Below, piece after piece: positions 8,782 to 19,059 of a stretch of DNA of 64,000 bases. A program made the position numbers and the translations under genes. Under the pieces are notes generated by a model, which did no database searches, was not told the origin of the DNA, and was given only the letters and a program-made list of their open reading frames with translations. The stretch is from Alphaproteobacteria bacterium. GTDB lineage: Bacteria; Pseudomonadota; Alphaproteobacteria; Rhizobiales; Xanthobacteraceae. Positions within the stretch are counted from its first letter, which is position 1. Each line of letters begins with the position of its first letter. Location: positions 20,672 to 84,671 of the forward strand of contig VGEP01000019.1 in assembly GCA_016869215.1 (NCBI GenBank), in the 5' to 3' direction.

Positions 8782-11766
8782 CTAAAGCGACGATCCCAAA
8801 ATCCGATTGAAGCTCGCGCGCACCTTCTGCTGCGTCTCGGTCAAATGCGCGTCGAGCGTGCCGAAGTCCGGCAGGTCGGCGGCGCGGCACAGCAGCCCCA
8901 GCAGCCCCGCGCCCGCGGTCTTGGCGTCGAACGGCCCGGGCAGGCACAGCCGCAAAATCTGCGTCAGGTTGTGATAGAGCCGCGCTGCCGGCCGCAGCAC
9001 GTCTGCGTCCTCCGGCGACAGCACGCCGAGCCGCCAGGCCTTGTCCAGCACCCGCGCAGTGTTGGTGTCGAGAATGTCCGGCGTTTGCTCGGCATGGACG
9101 AGCTGCAGGTACTGCGCGATGAACTCCAGGTCGACCAGCCCGCCGGCGGCATATTTGAGATCCCAGCGGTTGCCGTCGCCCTTCTCCTGAGCGATGGCGG
9201 CGCGCATGTCGGCGACGTCGGCGGCGACCGTTTCGCGGTCGCGCTCGCGGCCCAGCACCTTGCGGATTGCGGCCTCGACGCGCTGCGCGAAGGCGGGGCT
9301 GCCCGCCACCACGCGCGCGCGCGTCAGCGCGAGATGCTCCCAGGTCCAGGCCTCGCTTTCCTGATAGCTCAGGAACGATTCCAGGCTGGTGGCGACCGGC
9401 CCCGACCGTCCCGACGGCCGCAGCCGCATGTCCACTTGATAGAGCGCGCCGTAGTTGGTCTGCGAAGACAGGGCGCTGATGAGCCGCTGCGTCAGCCGCG
9501 CAAAGTATTGCGCACCGTAGAGCGAGCGTTCGCCGTCGGACTGCGGATTTTCCTCGTCGAAATCGTAGACGATGATCAGGTCGAGGTCGGAGGTCGCGGT
9601 CATCTCGCGGCCGCCGAGCTTGCCGAGCGCCAGCAGCGCGGTTTCCTGCTTGCGGATGCGGCCGTGGGCCTTGGTGAAATTGTCCTCGACGATCCGGTGC
9701 AGCGCCCGGATCACCACGTCGGCAAGCCGCGCAAACGCCTCGCCGGCCTGCTCCGCAGTCACCGTGCCGGACAGAATGCGCGCGCCGACCAGGAACATCT
9801 GCTCCTGGCCGAACATCCGAAGCCGGTCGAGGAAGTCCTCGTAGGATTCCGACGCGCCGAGCGCGCGCTTGAGCTCGGCGGCGAGCTTGTCGTCGTCCGG
9901 CAGCGCGCCGAAGAAGGTCGGCTCGAGCAGCGCATCCATCGCCTCCGGATGGCGCGACAGGATGTCGGCGAGCCGTGGCGCCGTTCCGATGGTCAGCGCA
10001 ACCAGCGACACCAGGTCGGGGTTCTGCCGCAGCCGCGAAAACAGCCGCCCCCCGCGCTGCAGGCCGCCGAGGAACAGATCGAAAGCATTGACCGCGGCGT
10101 CGGGGTTCTCCGCCCGCGCGAGACGATCGAGCAGTACGGGAACGAATTCGGAGAACTGCGCGCGGATGCCCTCGTTGCGCAGCGCCTTATAGCCGCCTGC
10201 CTTCCAGCGGCGCACGGTCGCCGAAACCTCCTGTGGCTGGCGATAGCCCATGTCGGTCAGCCGGAGGACGGTGTCGCGGTCGTCGGCGTCGGGCGGGAAC
10301 GACAGCGTCTCTTCGGCGCGCGCCTGCGCCTCGCCCTCGAACAATTGCGCGTAGTGCCGCTGCACCTTCCGTAGATGGCCGACCAGCGTCTCGGCAAAGG
10401 CGTCGCGGTCCTTGAAGCCGCAGAACCGCGCAAAGCGATCCATCTCCTCCGGCGTCGACGGCAAGGTGTGGGTCTGGTCGTCGGCGACCATCTGCAGCCG
10501 GTGTTCGACCTTGCGCAGGAACAGGTACGCCGCTTCGAGGTCGGCGCGGGCGTCGGCGCCGATCCAGCCGCCCTTGAGCAGCGCCGCCAGCATATCGAGC
10601 GTGGCGCGGCCGCGCAGCTCCGGGTGGCGGCCGCCGGCGATGAGCTGCTGGGTCTGGACGAAAAATTCGACCTCGCGGATGCCGCCGCGGCCGACCTTGA
10701 TGTTGTGGCCCTCGACCGCGATGTCGTCGTGGCCCCGGTAGGCGTGAATCTGCCGCTTCATCGCCTCGACGTCGGCGACCGCGGCATAGTCGAGATACTT
10801 GCGCCAGACGAACGGCGAGAGCTGCAGGAGGAACGCCTCGCCGGCCGCGATGTCGCCCGCGCAGGCGCGCGCCTTGATCATGGCGGCGCGTTCCCAGTTC
10901 TGGCCGACGCTGCCGTAATACTCGACCGCCGAATCGACCGACACCGCAACCGCGGTCGACGCCGGATCCGGCCGCAGCCGCAGGTCGACGCGGAACACAT
11001 AGCCGTCCGGCGTGCGCTCCTGAAGCAGCTTCACGATGCCGCGCGTGATCCGCACGTGGAACGCTGCCGCCTCGTCGCGGTCCACCAGCGCGGGCGCTGT
11101 GGGGTCGTAGAACACGATCAGGTCGATGTCGCTGGAATAGTTCAGCTCGAAGGCGCCCATCTTGCCCATGGCGAGCATGATGTGGCCCGAACCCTCTTCG
11201 GGGCGGTCGGGCTTCGCGGGCTTGAGCTTGCCGCGCTTGACGGCGTCGCGCAGCAGGTAGCGCAGCGCGCCGGTGAGCGCTGCGTCGGCCAGCTCCGTGA
11301 GCGCGCGCGTCGCCCGCATCACCGGCCATGCGCCGCCGATATCGGCGAGCGCGATCAGGAGCGCGGCTTCGGCTTTCATCTGGCGCAGGAGCTTCATCGC
11401 CTGCGCCTCGGACTTGGCCGCGGCGACCGCCTTCACGCTGCGCGCCAGCAACTCCTCGAAATGCGTATCGGGCTCGGCTTCGAGAATGCCGCACAAGCGT
11501 TCGGGCTCCGCGCTCGCCAGGTCCCAGAGATACGGCGAGCCTTCGCAAAGCCCAGCCAGCAGCGCTTCGAGTCTGGGCGCATCGGCCAAGTGGCGCTTCA
11601 GGCGCTTGGCCGCCGGGTCCTTCCCGATGTCGGAAAGCCATTCCGCGACACGGGCATTGGCGGCCTTGGCCGACGACACCCGCGGCGCTTCGCTCAGGCG
11701 CTCGACGAGCGGCCGCTCGGCCTTCGCCGGACGCTTCGCCGCCGCCTTCTTCACAGTGCGCGCCAT
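8782..11766 (-). CDS. glnE: Bifunctional glutamine synthetase adenylyltransferase/deadenylase
   Basis: 994 aa; two nucleotidyltransferase motifs (NYSSDIDLIVFYD, TATSDLDLIIVYDFD). Confidence 0.95.
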   Translation of the reverse strand: MARTVKKAAAKRPAKAERPLVERLSEAPRVSSAKAANARVAEWLSDIGKDPAAKRLKRHLADAPRLEALLAGLCEGSPYLWDLASAEPERLCGILEAEPDTHFEELLARSVKAVAAAKSEAQAMKLLRQMKAEAALLIALADIGGAWPVMRATRALTELADAALTGALRYLLRDAVKRGKLKPAKPDRPEEGSGHIMLAMGKMGAFELNYSSDIDLIVFYDPTAPALVDRDEAAAFHVRITRGIVKLLQERTPDGYVFRVDLRLRPDPASTAVAVSVDSAVEYYGSVGQNWERAAMIKARACAGDIAAGEAFLLQLSPFVWRKYLDYAAVADVEAMKRQIHAYRGHDDIAVEGHNIKVGRGGIREVEFFVQTQQLIAGGRHPELRGRATLDMLAALLKGGWIGADARADLEAAYLFLRKVEHRLQMVADDQTHTLPSTPEEMDRFARFCGFKDRDAFAETLVGHLRKVQRHYAQLFEGEAQARAEETLSFPPDADDRDTVLRLTDMGYRQPQEVSATVRRWKAGGYKALRNEGIRAQFSEFVPVLLDRLARAENPDAAVNAFDLFLGGLQRGGRLFSRLRQNPDLVSLVALTIGTAPRLADILSRHPEAMDALLEPTFFGALPDDDKLAAELKRALGASESYEDFLDRLRMFGQEQMFLVGARILSGTVTAEQAGEAFARLADVVIRALHRIVEDNFTKAHGRIRKQETALLALGKLGGREMTATSDLDLIIVYDFDEENPQSDGERSLYGAQYFARLTQRLISALSSQTNYGALYQVDMRLRPSGRSGPVATSLESFLSYQESEAWTWEHLALTRARVVAGSPAFAQRVEAAIRKVLGRERDRETVAADVADMRAAIAQEKGDGNRWDLKYAAGGLVDLEFIAQYLQLVHAEQTPDILDTNTARVLDKAWRLGVLSPEDADVLRPAARLYHNLTQILRLCLPGPFDAKTAGAGLLGLLCRAADLPDFGTLDAHLTETQQKVRASFNRILGSSL

Positions 11767-11838
11767 GACGGCGGAGTTTGACCACGTTCCCGCGCGGCGG
11801 GAAAGCGCCGCGCCGCAGCCTCAGCCATGTCCGCCGGG

Positions 11839-13383
11839 CTAAGCTTGTTCGGACGGCTGCGGCAGCTTTGGGCCCGCCGCTGGCAGCACCAGCGTAACCT
11901 TGAGACCGGGCGCATTGTCGCCGAGGATCAATTCGCCACCGTGCAATCGCGCGACCGCGGCGGCAAGGCTCAGGCCCAGACCCGAACCGGGTTCCGAACG
12001 GCTCTGTTCCAGCCGCACGAAGCGCTCCACTGCGCGGGCGCGGTCCTCGGCGACGATGCCGGGACCGCGGTCGGCGACCTCCAGCCGGACAAAGCCGCCA
12101 TCGGATACGACCGACACCGTCACCGCGGCCTCGCCACCCGGCTGCGCCGGCACGCCGTACTTGATGGCGTTGTCGACCAGATTGGCGAGCGCCTGGGTCA
12201 GCAGTTCGCGATTGCCGCGCATCGGAATGGCAGCCGGCGCCGCGACGGCGAGCGACAGCCCCTTCTCGTCGGCCAGCGGGTCGTAGAGCTCGGCCACGCC
12301 GCGCGCAACGTCGGCGGCGTCGAACTCGGCGAGCGGCGTCGAGGCTTGGCCCGATTCCGTGCGCGCGATGGTGAGCAGCGCGTTGAAGGTCTTGATCAGT
12401 TCGTCGGACTCTTCGAGCGTGGCCTCCAGGGCGTAGCGATAATCCGGCTCGGATTTGGCGGTCCGAAGCGCCTCTTCGGTGCGGTTGCGCAGTCGCGTCA
12501 GCGGCGTCTTAAGGTCGTGCGCGATGTTGTCGGAGACCTCCTTGAAGCCGCGCATCAGCGCCTCGATACGCTCCAGCATGGCGTTGAGATTGACCGCAAG
12601 GCGGTCGAGTTCGTCGCCCGAGCCCGTGGCCGGCAACCGGCCCGACAGGTCGCCCGCCATGATGGTGCGCGTGGTTTCGGTCATGGCGTCGACGCGGCGC
12701 AGCACCCGCCGGGCCACGAAGAAGCCGCCGGTCAGGCCCAGCACGATCACCAGCGCGATCGACCACTGGCCCGCGGCGACGATGACGTCGAACAGCCGCT
12801 CGCGCTCGGCAAGGTCGCGCCCGACCAGCAGGCGGAAACCGCTGGGAAGCTGGTACACCCGCACCAGCGCGTGCTGCTCGTGCCCGTCCGGATCGTCGAG
12901 CCTGCGATACACCGTCTCGGTCCACCCGGAATGGTCGAGCACGCCCTCGCCGAGCAGGCCGACGTTGCCGGCAAGCCCGTCGCCGGTGAAGGTGGTCACG
13001 AGGTAGAGGCTCGATCCGGGCCGCCGCGCACGCGCGTCGATGATCAGCACCAGCCGCCGGACGCCGCCCTGGTTGTATTGCTCGACCAGGCCGGTCATCT
13101 CGATGTCGACCGCACGGGTGATCTGCTCGGTGATCAGGCGCCGCGTGTTCCAGGCGAAATAGGCCAGCAGGCAGGCGGCGAACAGCGCGAAGATCGTCAG
13201 ATAGACGAGCGTTAGCTTGAACGCCGTGGTGTTGAACAGCTTGCGCAACCCGCCCGCGCCCGGCGAGCGCAGCCAGCGCACTGGCGCGGCCGCCTTGAGC
13301 CGCTCACGCAGTCCCCGCACCGGCGCGGCGCGCTCGCCTGCACCGGCGGCAACGTCGCGTTCGATGGCGGTGTTATCGGTCAC
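11839..13383 (-). CDS. Sensor histidine kinase (HAMP, HisKA)
   Basis: VSDNIAHDLKTPLTRLRNRTEEAL, LVDNAIKYG, GSGLGLSLAAAVARLHGG. Confidence 0.92.
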   Translation of the reverse strand: MTDNTAIERDVAAGAGERAAPVRGLRERLKAAAPVRWLRSPGAGGLRKLFNTTAFKLTLVYLTIFALFAACLLAYFAWNTRRLITEQITRAVDIEMTGLVEQYNQGGVRRLVLIIDARARRPGSSLYLVTTFTGDGLAGNVGLLGEGVLDHSGWTETVYRRLDDPDGHEQHALVRVYQLPSGFRLLVGRDLAERERLFDVIVAAGQWSIALVIVLGLTGGFFVARRVLRRVDAMTETTRTIMAGDLSGRLPATGSGDELDRLAVNLNAMLERIEALMRGFKEVSDNIAHDLKTPLTRLRNRTEEALRTAKSEPDYRYALEATLEESDELIKTFNALLTIARTESGQASTPLAEFDAADVARGVAELYDPLADEKGLSLAVAAPAAIPMRGNRELLTQALANLVDNAIKYGVPAQPGGEAAVTVSVVSDGGFVRLEVADRGPGIVAEDRARAVERFVRLEQSRSEPGSGLGLSLAAAVARLHGGELILGDNAPGLKVTLVLPAAGPKLPQPSEQA

Positions 13384-14047
13384 GGATCATGTACCCGGCG
13401 CCGCGGATGGTGTGCAGCAGCGGCTGCGAGAAGCCTTTGTCGATCTTGGAGCGCAGCCTGGAAATGTGCACGTCGATGACGTTGGTCTGCGGATCGAAGT
13501 GATAGTCCCAGACGTTTTCCAGCAGCATGGTGCGCGTCACGACCTGACCCGCGTGTTTCATCAGATATTCGAGCAGGCGGAATTCGCGCGGCTGCAGCGA
13601 TATCTCGTCCACGCCGCGCGCGACGCGGTGCGACAGCCGATCGAGCTCCAGGTCGGCCACGCGATAGACCGTCTCCTCGCCGCGCGCGCCGCGCCGGCGC
13701 GTCAGCGCCTCGACCCGCGCCAGCAGTTCGGAGAACGAATAGGGCTTGGGCAGATAGTCGTCGCCGCCGGCGCGCAGGCCCTTCACGCGGTCGTCGACCT
13801 GGCCGAGCGCGGACAGGATCAGGACAGGGGTTTCGATGCCCTTTTCGCGCAGTTCGCCGATCACCGTAAGACCGTCGCGCTTGGGCAGCATGCGGTCGAC
13901 GATCAAGGCGTCGTACTTGCGCTCCAGCGCAAGCGCGAGCCCTTCGTCGCCGTCCCAGGCCTGGTCCGCGACGTGACCCACCTCGCGGAACGCCCGCGCG
14001 ATGTAGTCCGCCGCGTCACGGTCGTCTTCGACAATGAGAAGTCGCAT
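13373..14047 (-). CDS. OmpR-family response regulator
   Basis: MRLLIVEDDRDAADYIARAF...DALIVDRMLPKRDG; C-terminal winged helix. The ORF-track N-terminal extension is spurious. Confidence 0.92.
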   Translation of the reverse strand: MRLLIVEDDRDAADYIARAFREVGHVADQAWDGDEGLALALERKYDALIVDRMLPKRDGLTVIGELREKGIETPVLILSALGQVDDRVKGLRAGGDDYLPKPYSFSELLARVEALTRRRGARGEETVYRVADLELDRLSHRVARGVDEISLQPREFRLLEYLMKHAGQVVTRTMLLENVWDYHFDPQTNVIDVHISRLRSKIDKGFSQPLLHTIRGAGYMIRDR

Positions 14048-14181
14048 GGGGATTCGCTCTCCGGGCCATTTTAGACCATGGGCGCGATTCTTTTCGAAGG
14101 CAGGATCGGACCCCGCGAAGGCGCGCGGTGTCGCGGCGCAGGGGCCGGCCGGCGCAATGGTTTCCGGGGGAAAAAGACTGC

Positions 14182-14211
14182 GAGGGGCGGCGGATCGCTC
14201 CGCCGCCCCTC
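14182..14211 (-). terminator. Rho-independent terminator downstream of degP-like gene
   Basis: GAGGGGCGGCGGA-TCGC-TCCGCCGCCCCTC perfect 13-bp stem, followed by a T run on the minus strand. Confidence 0.65.
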
Positions 14212-14420
14212 CGACTGTCCTCGCACCCGGCGGGGGCGACGGATACCGGTGAACAAGGACAGCATGGGTGGGGACGGGCTCGGGGCCCGCCCCCCGGGTT
14301 CGCACCGTCGGCGGGGGCGACGTTTGCCGACGGGACGGCCCCGTTCTCGTTACCGCGCTTGGGGAACGGTCCATGGGGACGGCTCCGGGACGCGGCGCAA
14401 TGTCTGGCCAGGCCGCCCGA

Positions 14421-15932
14421 TCAGGCACGGCCCAGCGGGACAGCCACAAAACGCGTGCCCTGTCCGGACTTCACACGCATCAACACACTGCGTTTGCCTT
14501 CCGAGCGCGCATCGCCCAGGGCCTTGCGCACGTCATCGGGCGTGCCGACGGTCTTGCCGCCGACTTCGAGGATCACGTCGCCGGCCTTGAAGCCGAAGTC
14601 CGCGGCGGGCCCGTTCGGATCGACCTCGGCGACCACGACGCCCGGCTCGCTGCCGGCCGGCGCCAGCGAAAGGCCGAGCCGCGGCTCGTTACCGCGACGC
14701 GAGTCGCGACCGCGATTGCCGGTGTCGGCGCGCGCCTCGCGCGTATTCGGCAGTTCGCCGAGGGTCAGATTGAGCGCCTTCTCGGCGCCCTTGCGGACGA
14801 TGCCGAGCTTGATCGTCGTGTTCGGCGCCATGCTGCCGATCATCCGCGACAGCGTACGCGCATCCTTCACCGGCTTGCCGTCGACCGACACGATCACGTC
14901 GCCGGCCTCGATGCCGGCCTTCACCGCTGGGCTGTCCTTTTGCGGCTCGGCGACCAGCGCGCCGCCGGTGCCCTTCTTCAGACCGAGGCCTTCGGCGATC
15001 TCGGGCGTCACCGGCTGGATCTGCACACCGATCCATCCGCGCGTAACCGCGCCCTTGTCCCTGAGCTGGGCGACCACGGTCTTCACGGTCTCGGCCGGGA
15101 TCGCAAATGCGATGCCGACGTTGCCGCCCGACGGCGAGAAGATCGCGGTGTTGACCCCGATCACCGAGCCGTTGACGTCGAACGTGGGACCGCCGGAGTT
15201 GCCCTTGTTCACCGGCGCGTCGATCTGGATGAAATCGTCGTAGGGGCCGGCGCCGATGTCGCGGCCGCGCGCGGACACGATGCCCGCGGTCACGGTGCCG
15301 CCGAGGCCGAACGGATTGCCGACCGCGAGCACCCAGTCGCCGACTCGCGGCGGGTTATCGGCGAGCTTGACGTAGGGGAAGCTGCCGCCTTCGACTTTGA
15401 TCAGAGCGAGGTCGGTGCGCGGATCGGCGCCGATCACCTTGGCGGTGTGAGTCTTGCCGTCGTCGGTTGCGATCTCGACGGTCGAGGCGTTCTCGACCAC
15501 GTGATTGTTGGTCACCGCATAGCCGTCGGCCGAAATGAAGAAGCCGGAGCCCTGCGCCTGGCCGAAGCGGCGGCCACGCGGCGTGTTGGGCGGGCCTTCG
15601 GGCATGCCGAAGCGGCGGAAGAACTGATCCATCTGCGAGCCGCGCGGGAACGGCGAATTCTCGGTGCCTGTGGTCTCGGCAGGTGCCGCAGTCTTGATCC
15701 GCACCGAGATCACCGCGGGCTTCACCTTCTCGACGATGTCGGCGAAACCGGCCGGGCGGGCGACGCCCTGGGTCTGCTCGGACAAATTCTGCGCCAGCGC
15801 GGCCGGCGCATAGGGCGCGTTGTGGGGAGCGAACAGATAGGCGCCGGCGGAAAGCCCGGCGACGGTGGTGGCGAGCAGAGCCAAGCGGCGCACCGAAAGG
15901 ATGCGGGGGCGTGAATGGATTTCGACGCTCAT
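14421..15932 (-). CDS. Do/DegP-family serine endoprotease
   Basis: GNSGGPTFDVNGSVIGVNTA catalytic motif, VTNNHVVENA, two PDZ-like segments. Confidence 0.93.
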   Translation of the reverse strand: MSVEIHSRPRILSVRRLALLATTVAGLSAGAYLFAPHNAPYAPAALAQNLSEQTQGVARPAGFADIVEKVKPAVISVRIKTAAPAETTGTENSPFPRGSQMDQFFRRFGMPEGPPNTPRGRRFGQAQGSGFFISADGYAVTNNHVVENASTVEIATDDGKTHTAKVIGADPRTDLALIKVEGGSFPYVKLADNPPRVGDWVLAVGNPFGLGGTVTAGIVSARGRDIGAGPYDDFIQIDAPVNKGNSGGPTFDVNGSVIGVNTAIFSPSGGNVGIAFAIPAETVKTVVAQLRDKGAVTRGWIGVQIQPVTPEIAEGLGLKKGTGGALVAEPQKDSPAVKAGIEAGDVIVSVDGKPVKDARTLSRMIGSMAPNTTIKLGIVRKGAEKALNLTLGELPNTREARADTGNRGRDSRRGNEPRLGLSLAPAGSEPGVVVAEVDPNGPAADFGFKAGDVILEVGGKTVGTPDDVRKALGDARSEGKRSVLMRVKSGQGTRFVAVPLGRA

Positions 15933-16107
15933 GGTCCTATGTCCTCAACCGACGTTCGTGAGGCGCGTCCGTGCGCCTTGCATGGGTGAGAACATGGGTC
16001 CGGCCGCCTTACCTGGGAGTGGCGGCGGAATTAAACTTTGGTAAGGTTGTGGATAAGGTATAACTTATTGAAATCGCGAACTTTATCGCGAATTCCGCCG
16101 GCCCGGC

Positions 16108-16581
16108 CTAACGCCCGACAAGTTCCTGCAGCCGGCGCTTTTCATCTTCGGTCAAAGGCGCGCTCGCAACCGGCGCCGTCCGCCGCCGCCGCATGGTCAT
16201 GGCAATCCCGAAGATACCGCCGATCACCAGCGCGCCCGGCGCGAGCCAGAGCAGCGCCGTGCTCCAGTTGAAGCGCGGCTTGAGCAGGACGAACTCGCCG
16301 TAGCGCGCGGTCAAAAACGCAATCACCTTGTCGTCGCTGTCGCCGGCCACGAGACGCTCGCGCACCAGGAGCCGCAGGTCGCGGGCGAGCGGCGCGTCCG
16401 AATCGTCGATCGACTGGTTCTGACACACCATGCAGCGCAGTTCGCGCGACAGCACCCGCGCCCGCGCCTCCAGCTTGGGATCCGAGAGAATTTCGTCCGG
16501 CTGCACCGCCCGCACGGGATCCGCGGCGAGCGGCGCCATGGCGACCGCAATGAAAACGAGCCATGAACCGGTGCGGCGCAC
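16108..16581 (-). CDS. ccmH: Cytochrome c-type biogenesis protein CcmH
   Basis: LRCMVCQNQSIDDSDAPLARDLR motif. Confidence 0.93.
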   Translation of the reverse strand: MRRTGSWLVFIAVAMAPLAADPVRAVQPDEILSDPKLEARARVLSRELRCMVCQNQSIDDSDAPLARDLRLLVRERLVAGDSDDKVIAFLTARYGEFVLLKPRFNWSTALLWLAPGALVIGGIFGIAMTMRRRRTAPVASAPLTEDEKRRLQELVGR

Positions 16582-16587
16582 GATGTC

Positions 16588-18573
16588 CTACTCCGCCGGC
16601 TGCATCGCGGGCCGCGCGGGCTTCGCCGGCTTCGGCGCGCCGACCCGCAGCCGCCGGTCCGACAGCGACAGCAGTCCGCCCAGCACCATCACCACCGCGC
16701 CGAGCCAGATCAACAGCACCAGCGGCTTGTGATAGACGCGCACGGCGATCGAGCCGTCGTCGTTGGGATCGCCGAGCGAGACGTAGATCTGGCTGACGCC
16801 GCGGGTCAGCAACGCCGCTTCCGTGGTCGAGGTCGAGCGCGCGGGGAATGTGCGCTTGGATGGGTTCATGACGCCGCGCAGCGTGTCGCCCTCGCGCACC
16901 GTGAACCGCGCGATCAGCTCGCGATAGTTGCCGCCCTGGCGCGTCACCATGCCTTCGAACGTCAGCGCGTAGGAGCCGATCTCGACCTTCGCGCCCGGCT
17001 TCAGCGATACGATGCGCTCCGTGCCCCAGGTCGACACGCAAACGATGCCGAGCAGCGTAACCCCGAGGCCGGCATGCGCCACGGCCGAACCGTAGGCCGA
17101 TCGCGGCAGGCCGCGCGCGCGCGCAAATGCGACCGCCAGCGGCGCACGCAGAACGCCCGTGCGCTCCACGATGTCGGTCGCGGCCCCCGCGATCACGAAC
17201 ACGGCAAGGCCCACGCCGAACGGCGCCAGCACCGGACCGCCGCCCGATACGGCGAACGTCACGGCGATGCCCACGACGGCGATGCCCGCCGCCGCCATCA
17301 GCCGCTGCGCCGCGCCCAAAAGGTCGCCGCGCTTCCAGGCCAGCAGCGGCCCGAACGGCGCGGCCATCAACAGCGGCAGGAACAGCGGCCCGAAGGTGAG
17401 ATTGAAGAACGGCGCGCCGACGGAAATCTTGTCGCCGGTCACCCCTTCGAGCGCCAGCGGATAGAGCGTGCCGATGAACACGCTGGCGCAGGCCGCGGTC
17501 AGGAACAGGTTGTTGAACACCAGCGCGCCCTCGCGCGAGATCGGTGCGAACAGCCCGCCCTGCTTGAGCGCCGGCGCGCGAAACGCATAGAGCGCCAGCG
17601 CGCCGCCAATGAACAAGACCAGGATCATCAGGATGAACACGCCGCGCGTCGGGTCGCTCGCGAATGTGTGCACCGAAGTGAGCACGCCCGAGCGCACCAG
17701 GAACGTGCCGATCAGCGACAGCGAGAACGACAGGATCGCGAGCAGCACGGTCCAGACCTTCAGCGCGCTGCGCTTCTCCATCACCACTGCCGAATGCAGC
17801 AGCGCCGTGCCCGCGATCCAGGGCATGAGCGAAGCGTTCTCCACCGGATCCCAGAACCAGTAGCCGCCCCAGCCAAGCTCGTAATAGGCCCAGTACGAGC
17901 CCATCGCGATGCCAAGCGTCAGGAACATCCAGGCCGCCAGCGTCCACGGCCTGACCCAGCGCGCCCAGGCGGCGTCGATCTTGCCTTCGATCAAAGCCGC
18001 GATCGCGAACGAGAACGAGATCGAGAGCCCGACGTAGCCGAGATAGAGCAGCGGCGGATGCACCGCGAGCCCGATGTCCTGCAGGATCGGGTTGAGGTCA
18101 CGGCCTTCGAACGGCGGGTTGTCGAGCCGCAGAAACGGGTTCGACGTGAGCAGGATGAAAAGGTAGAACGCCGCCGCAATCCACGACTGCACCGCCAGCA
18201 CGTTGGCCTTCAGCGTCGCGGGAAGATTGCCGCCGAATGCCGCGACCAGGGAGCCGAACAGCGCCAGGATCAGCACCCACAGCAGCATCGAGCCTTCGTG
18301 GTTCCCCCACACGCCGGTGATCTTGTAGAGCAGGGGCTTCTGCGAGTGCGAGTTCTCGAACACGTTGGCGACCGAGAAGTCGGACATCACGTAGCAGGCG
18401 GTCAGCGCGGCGAAAGAGATCGCGACGAACGCGAGTTGCGCATGCGCGGTCGGGCCTGCGGTGTTCATCAGCGCGGCGTCGCGCCAGTGCGCGCCCGCGA
18501 GCGGCACGAGCGCCTGGATCAGCGCCAGCCCCAGCGCCAGAACCAGCGCGAAATGGCCGATCTCGGCGATCAT
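16588..18573 (-). CDS. ccmF: Heme lyase CcmF
   Basis: WGNHEGSMLLW, WAYYELGWGGYWFWDPVENASLMPW motifs. Confidence 0.96.
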   Translation of the reverse strand: MIAEIGHFALVLALGLALIQALVPLAGAHWRDAALMNTAGPTAHAQLAFVAISFAALTACYVMSDFSVANVFENSHSQKPLLYKITGVWGNHEGSMLLWVLILALFGSLVAAFGGNLPATLKANVLAVQSWIAAAFYLFILLTSNPFLRLDNPPFEGRDLNPILQDIGLAVHPPLLYLGYVGLSISFSFAIAALIEGKIDAAWARWVRPWTLAAWMFLTLGIAMGSYWAYYELGWGGYWFWDPVENASLMPWIAGTALLHSAVVMEKRSALKVWTVLLAILSFSLSLIGTFLVRSGVLTSVHTFASDPTRGVFILMILVLFIGGALALYAFRAPALKQGGLFAPISREGALVFNNLFLTAACASVFIGTLYPLALEGVTGDKISVGAPFFNLTFGPLFLPLLMAAPFGPLLAWKRGDLLGAAQRLMAAAGIAVVGIAVTFAVSGGGPVLAPFGVGLAVFVIAGAATDIVERTGVLRAPLAVAFARARGLPRSAYGSAVAHAGLGVTLLGIVCVSTWGTERIVSLKPGAKVEIGSYALTFEGMVTRQGGNYRELIARFTVREGDTLRGVMNPSKRTFPARSTSTTEAALLTRGVSQIYVSLGDPNDDGSIAVRVYHKPLVLLIWLGAVVMVLGGLLSLSDRRLRVGAPKPAKPARPAMQPAE

Positions 18574-18974
18574 GACGCACCAGCGGTGCCGCGGGCACGG
18601 TTACCCTCTCCCCTTGCGGGAGAGGGTGGCACGCCGCGCAGCGGCGTGCCGGGTGAGGGGTGGCTTTGCGCAATCACAGTCAGGACACCTTCGAGATTAC
18701 GAAGGACATCGTTGTTCCAGAATCGCAGAACCCGATATCCACGGGCAGCAAAATAGTCGTCGCGAACCGCATCCGACCTGCTGTCTGCATGTTGTCCGCC
18801 GTCGACTTCCACAATCACCTTCGATTCAAAGCAGACAAAGTCAATAATATAGCGCCCGAGCGGGACCTGCCTGCGGAACTTCGGCCCGATGCTGCGCGAC
18901 CGCAACGCACGCCAGAGCTTCTTCTCGGCGTCCGTCATTTCTGTTCGCAAACGCTTCACATTCGTCGCGACCAT
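18570..18974 (-). CDS. DUF559 domain protein (Vsr/PD-(D/E)XK-like endonuclease)
   Basis: RTEMTDAEKKLWRALRSRSIGPKFRRQVPLGRYIIDFVCFESKVIVEVDGGQH; C-terminal tail encoded by the REP-like repeat; stop overlaps ccmF start (ATGA). Confidence 0.9.
   Translation of the reverse strand: MVATNVKRLRTEMTDAEKKLWRALRSRSIGPKFRRQVPLGRYIIDFVCFESKVIVEVDGGQHADSRSDAVRDDYFAARGYRVLRFWNNDVLRNLEGVLTVIAQSHPSPGTPLRGVPPSPARGEGNRARGTAGAS
18602..18661 (+). repeat. REP-like palindromic repeat, left copy flanking DUF559 gene
   Basis: ACCCTCTCCCCTTGCGGGAGAGGGTGG-CACGCCGCGCAGCGGCGTGC-CGGGTGAGGGGT. Confidence 0.85.
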
Positions 18975-19031
18975 ACCCCTCACCCGGTCCTCGCTTCGCT
19001 CGGACCACCCTCTCCCTCAAGGGGAGAGGGT
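18975..19031 (-). repeat. REP-like palindromic repeat, right copy (inverted)
   Basis: Reverse complement reads ACCCTCTCCCCTTGAGGGAGAGGGTGGTCCGAGCGAAGCGAGGACCGGGTGAGGGGT, same plan as the left copy. Confidence 0.85.
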
Positions 19032-19059
19032 CGCACCGAGCCAGCCTCGAGTCTTCCGG

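Noticed and set aside
16729-18756. 675-aa plus-strand ORF opposite ccmF
   Set aside because: Arg/His/Asp-rich shadow translation; ccmF is unambiguous.
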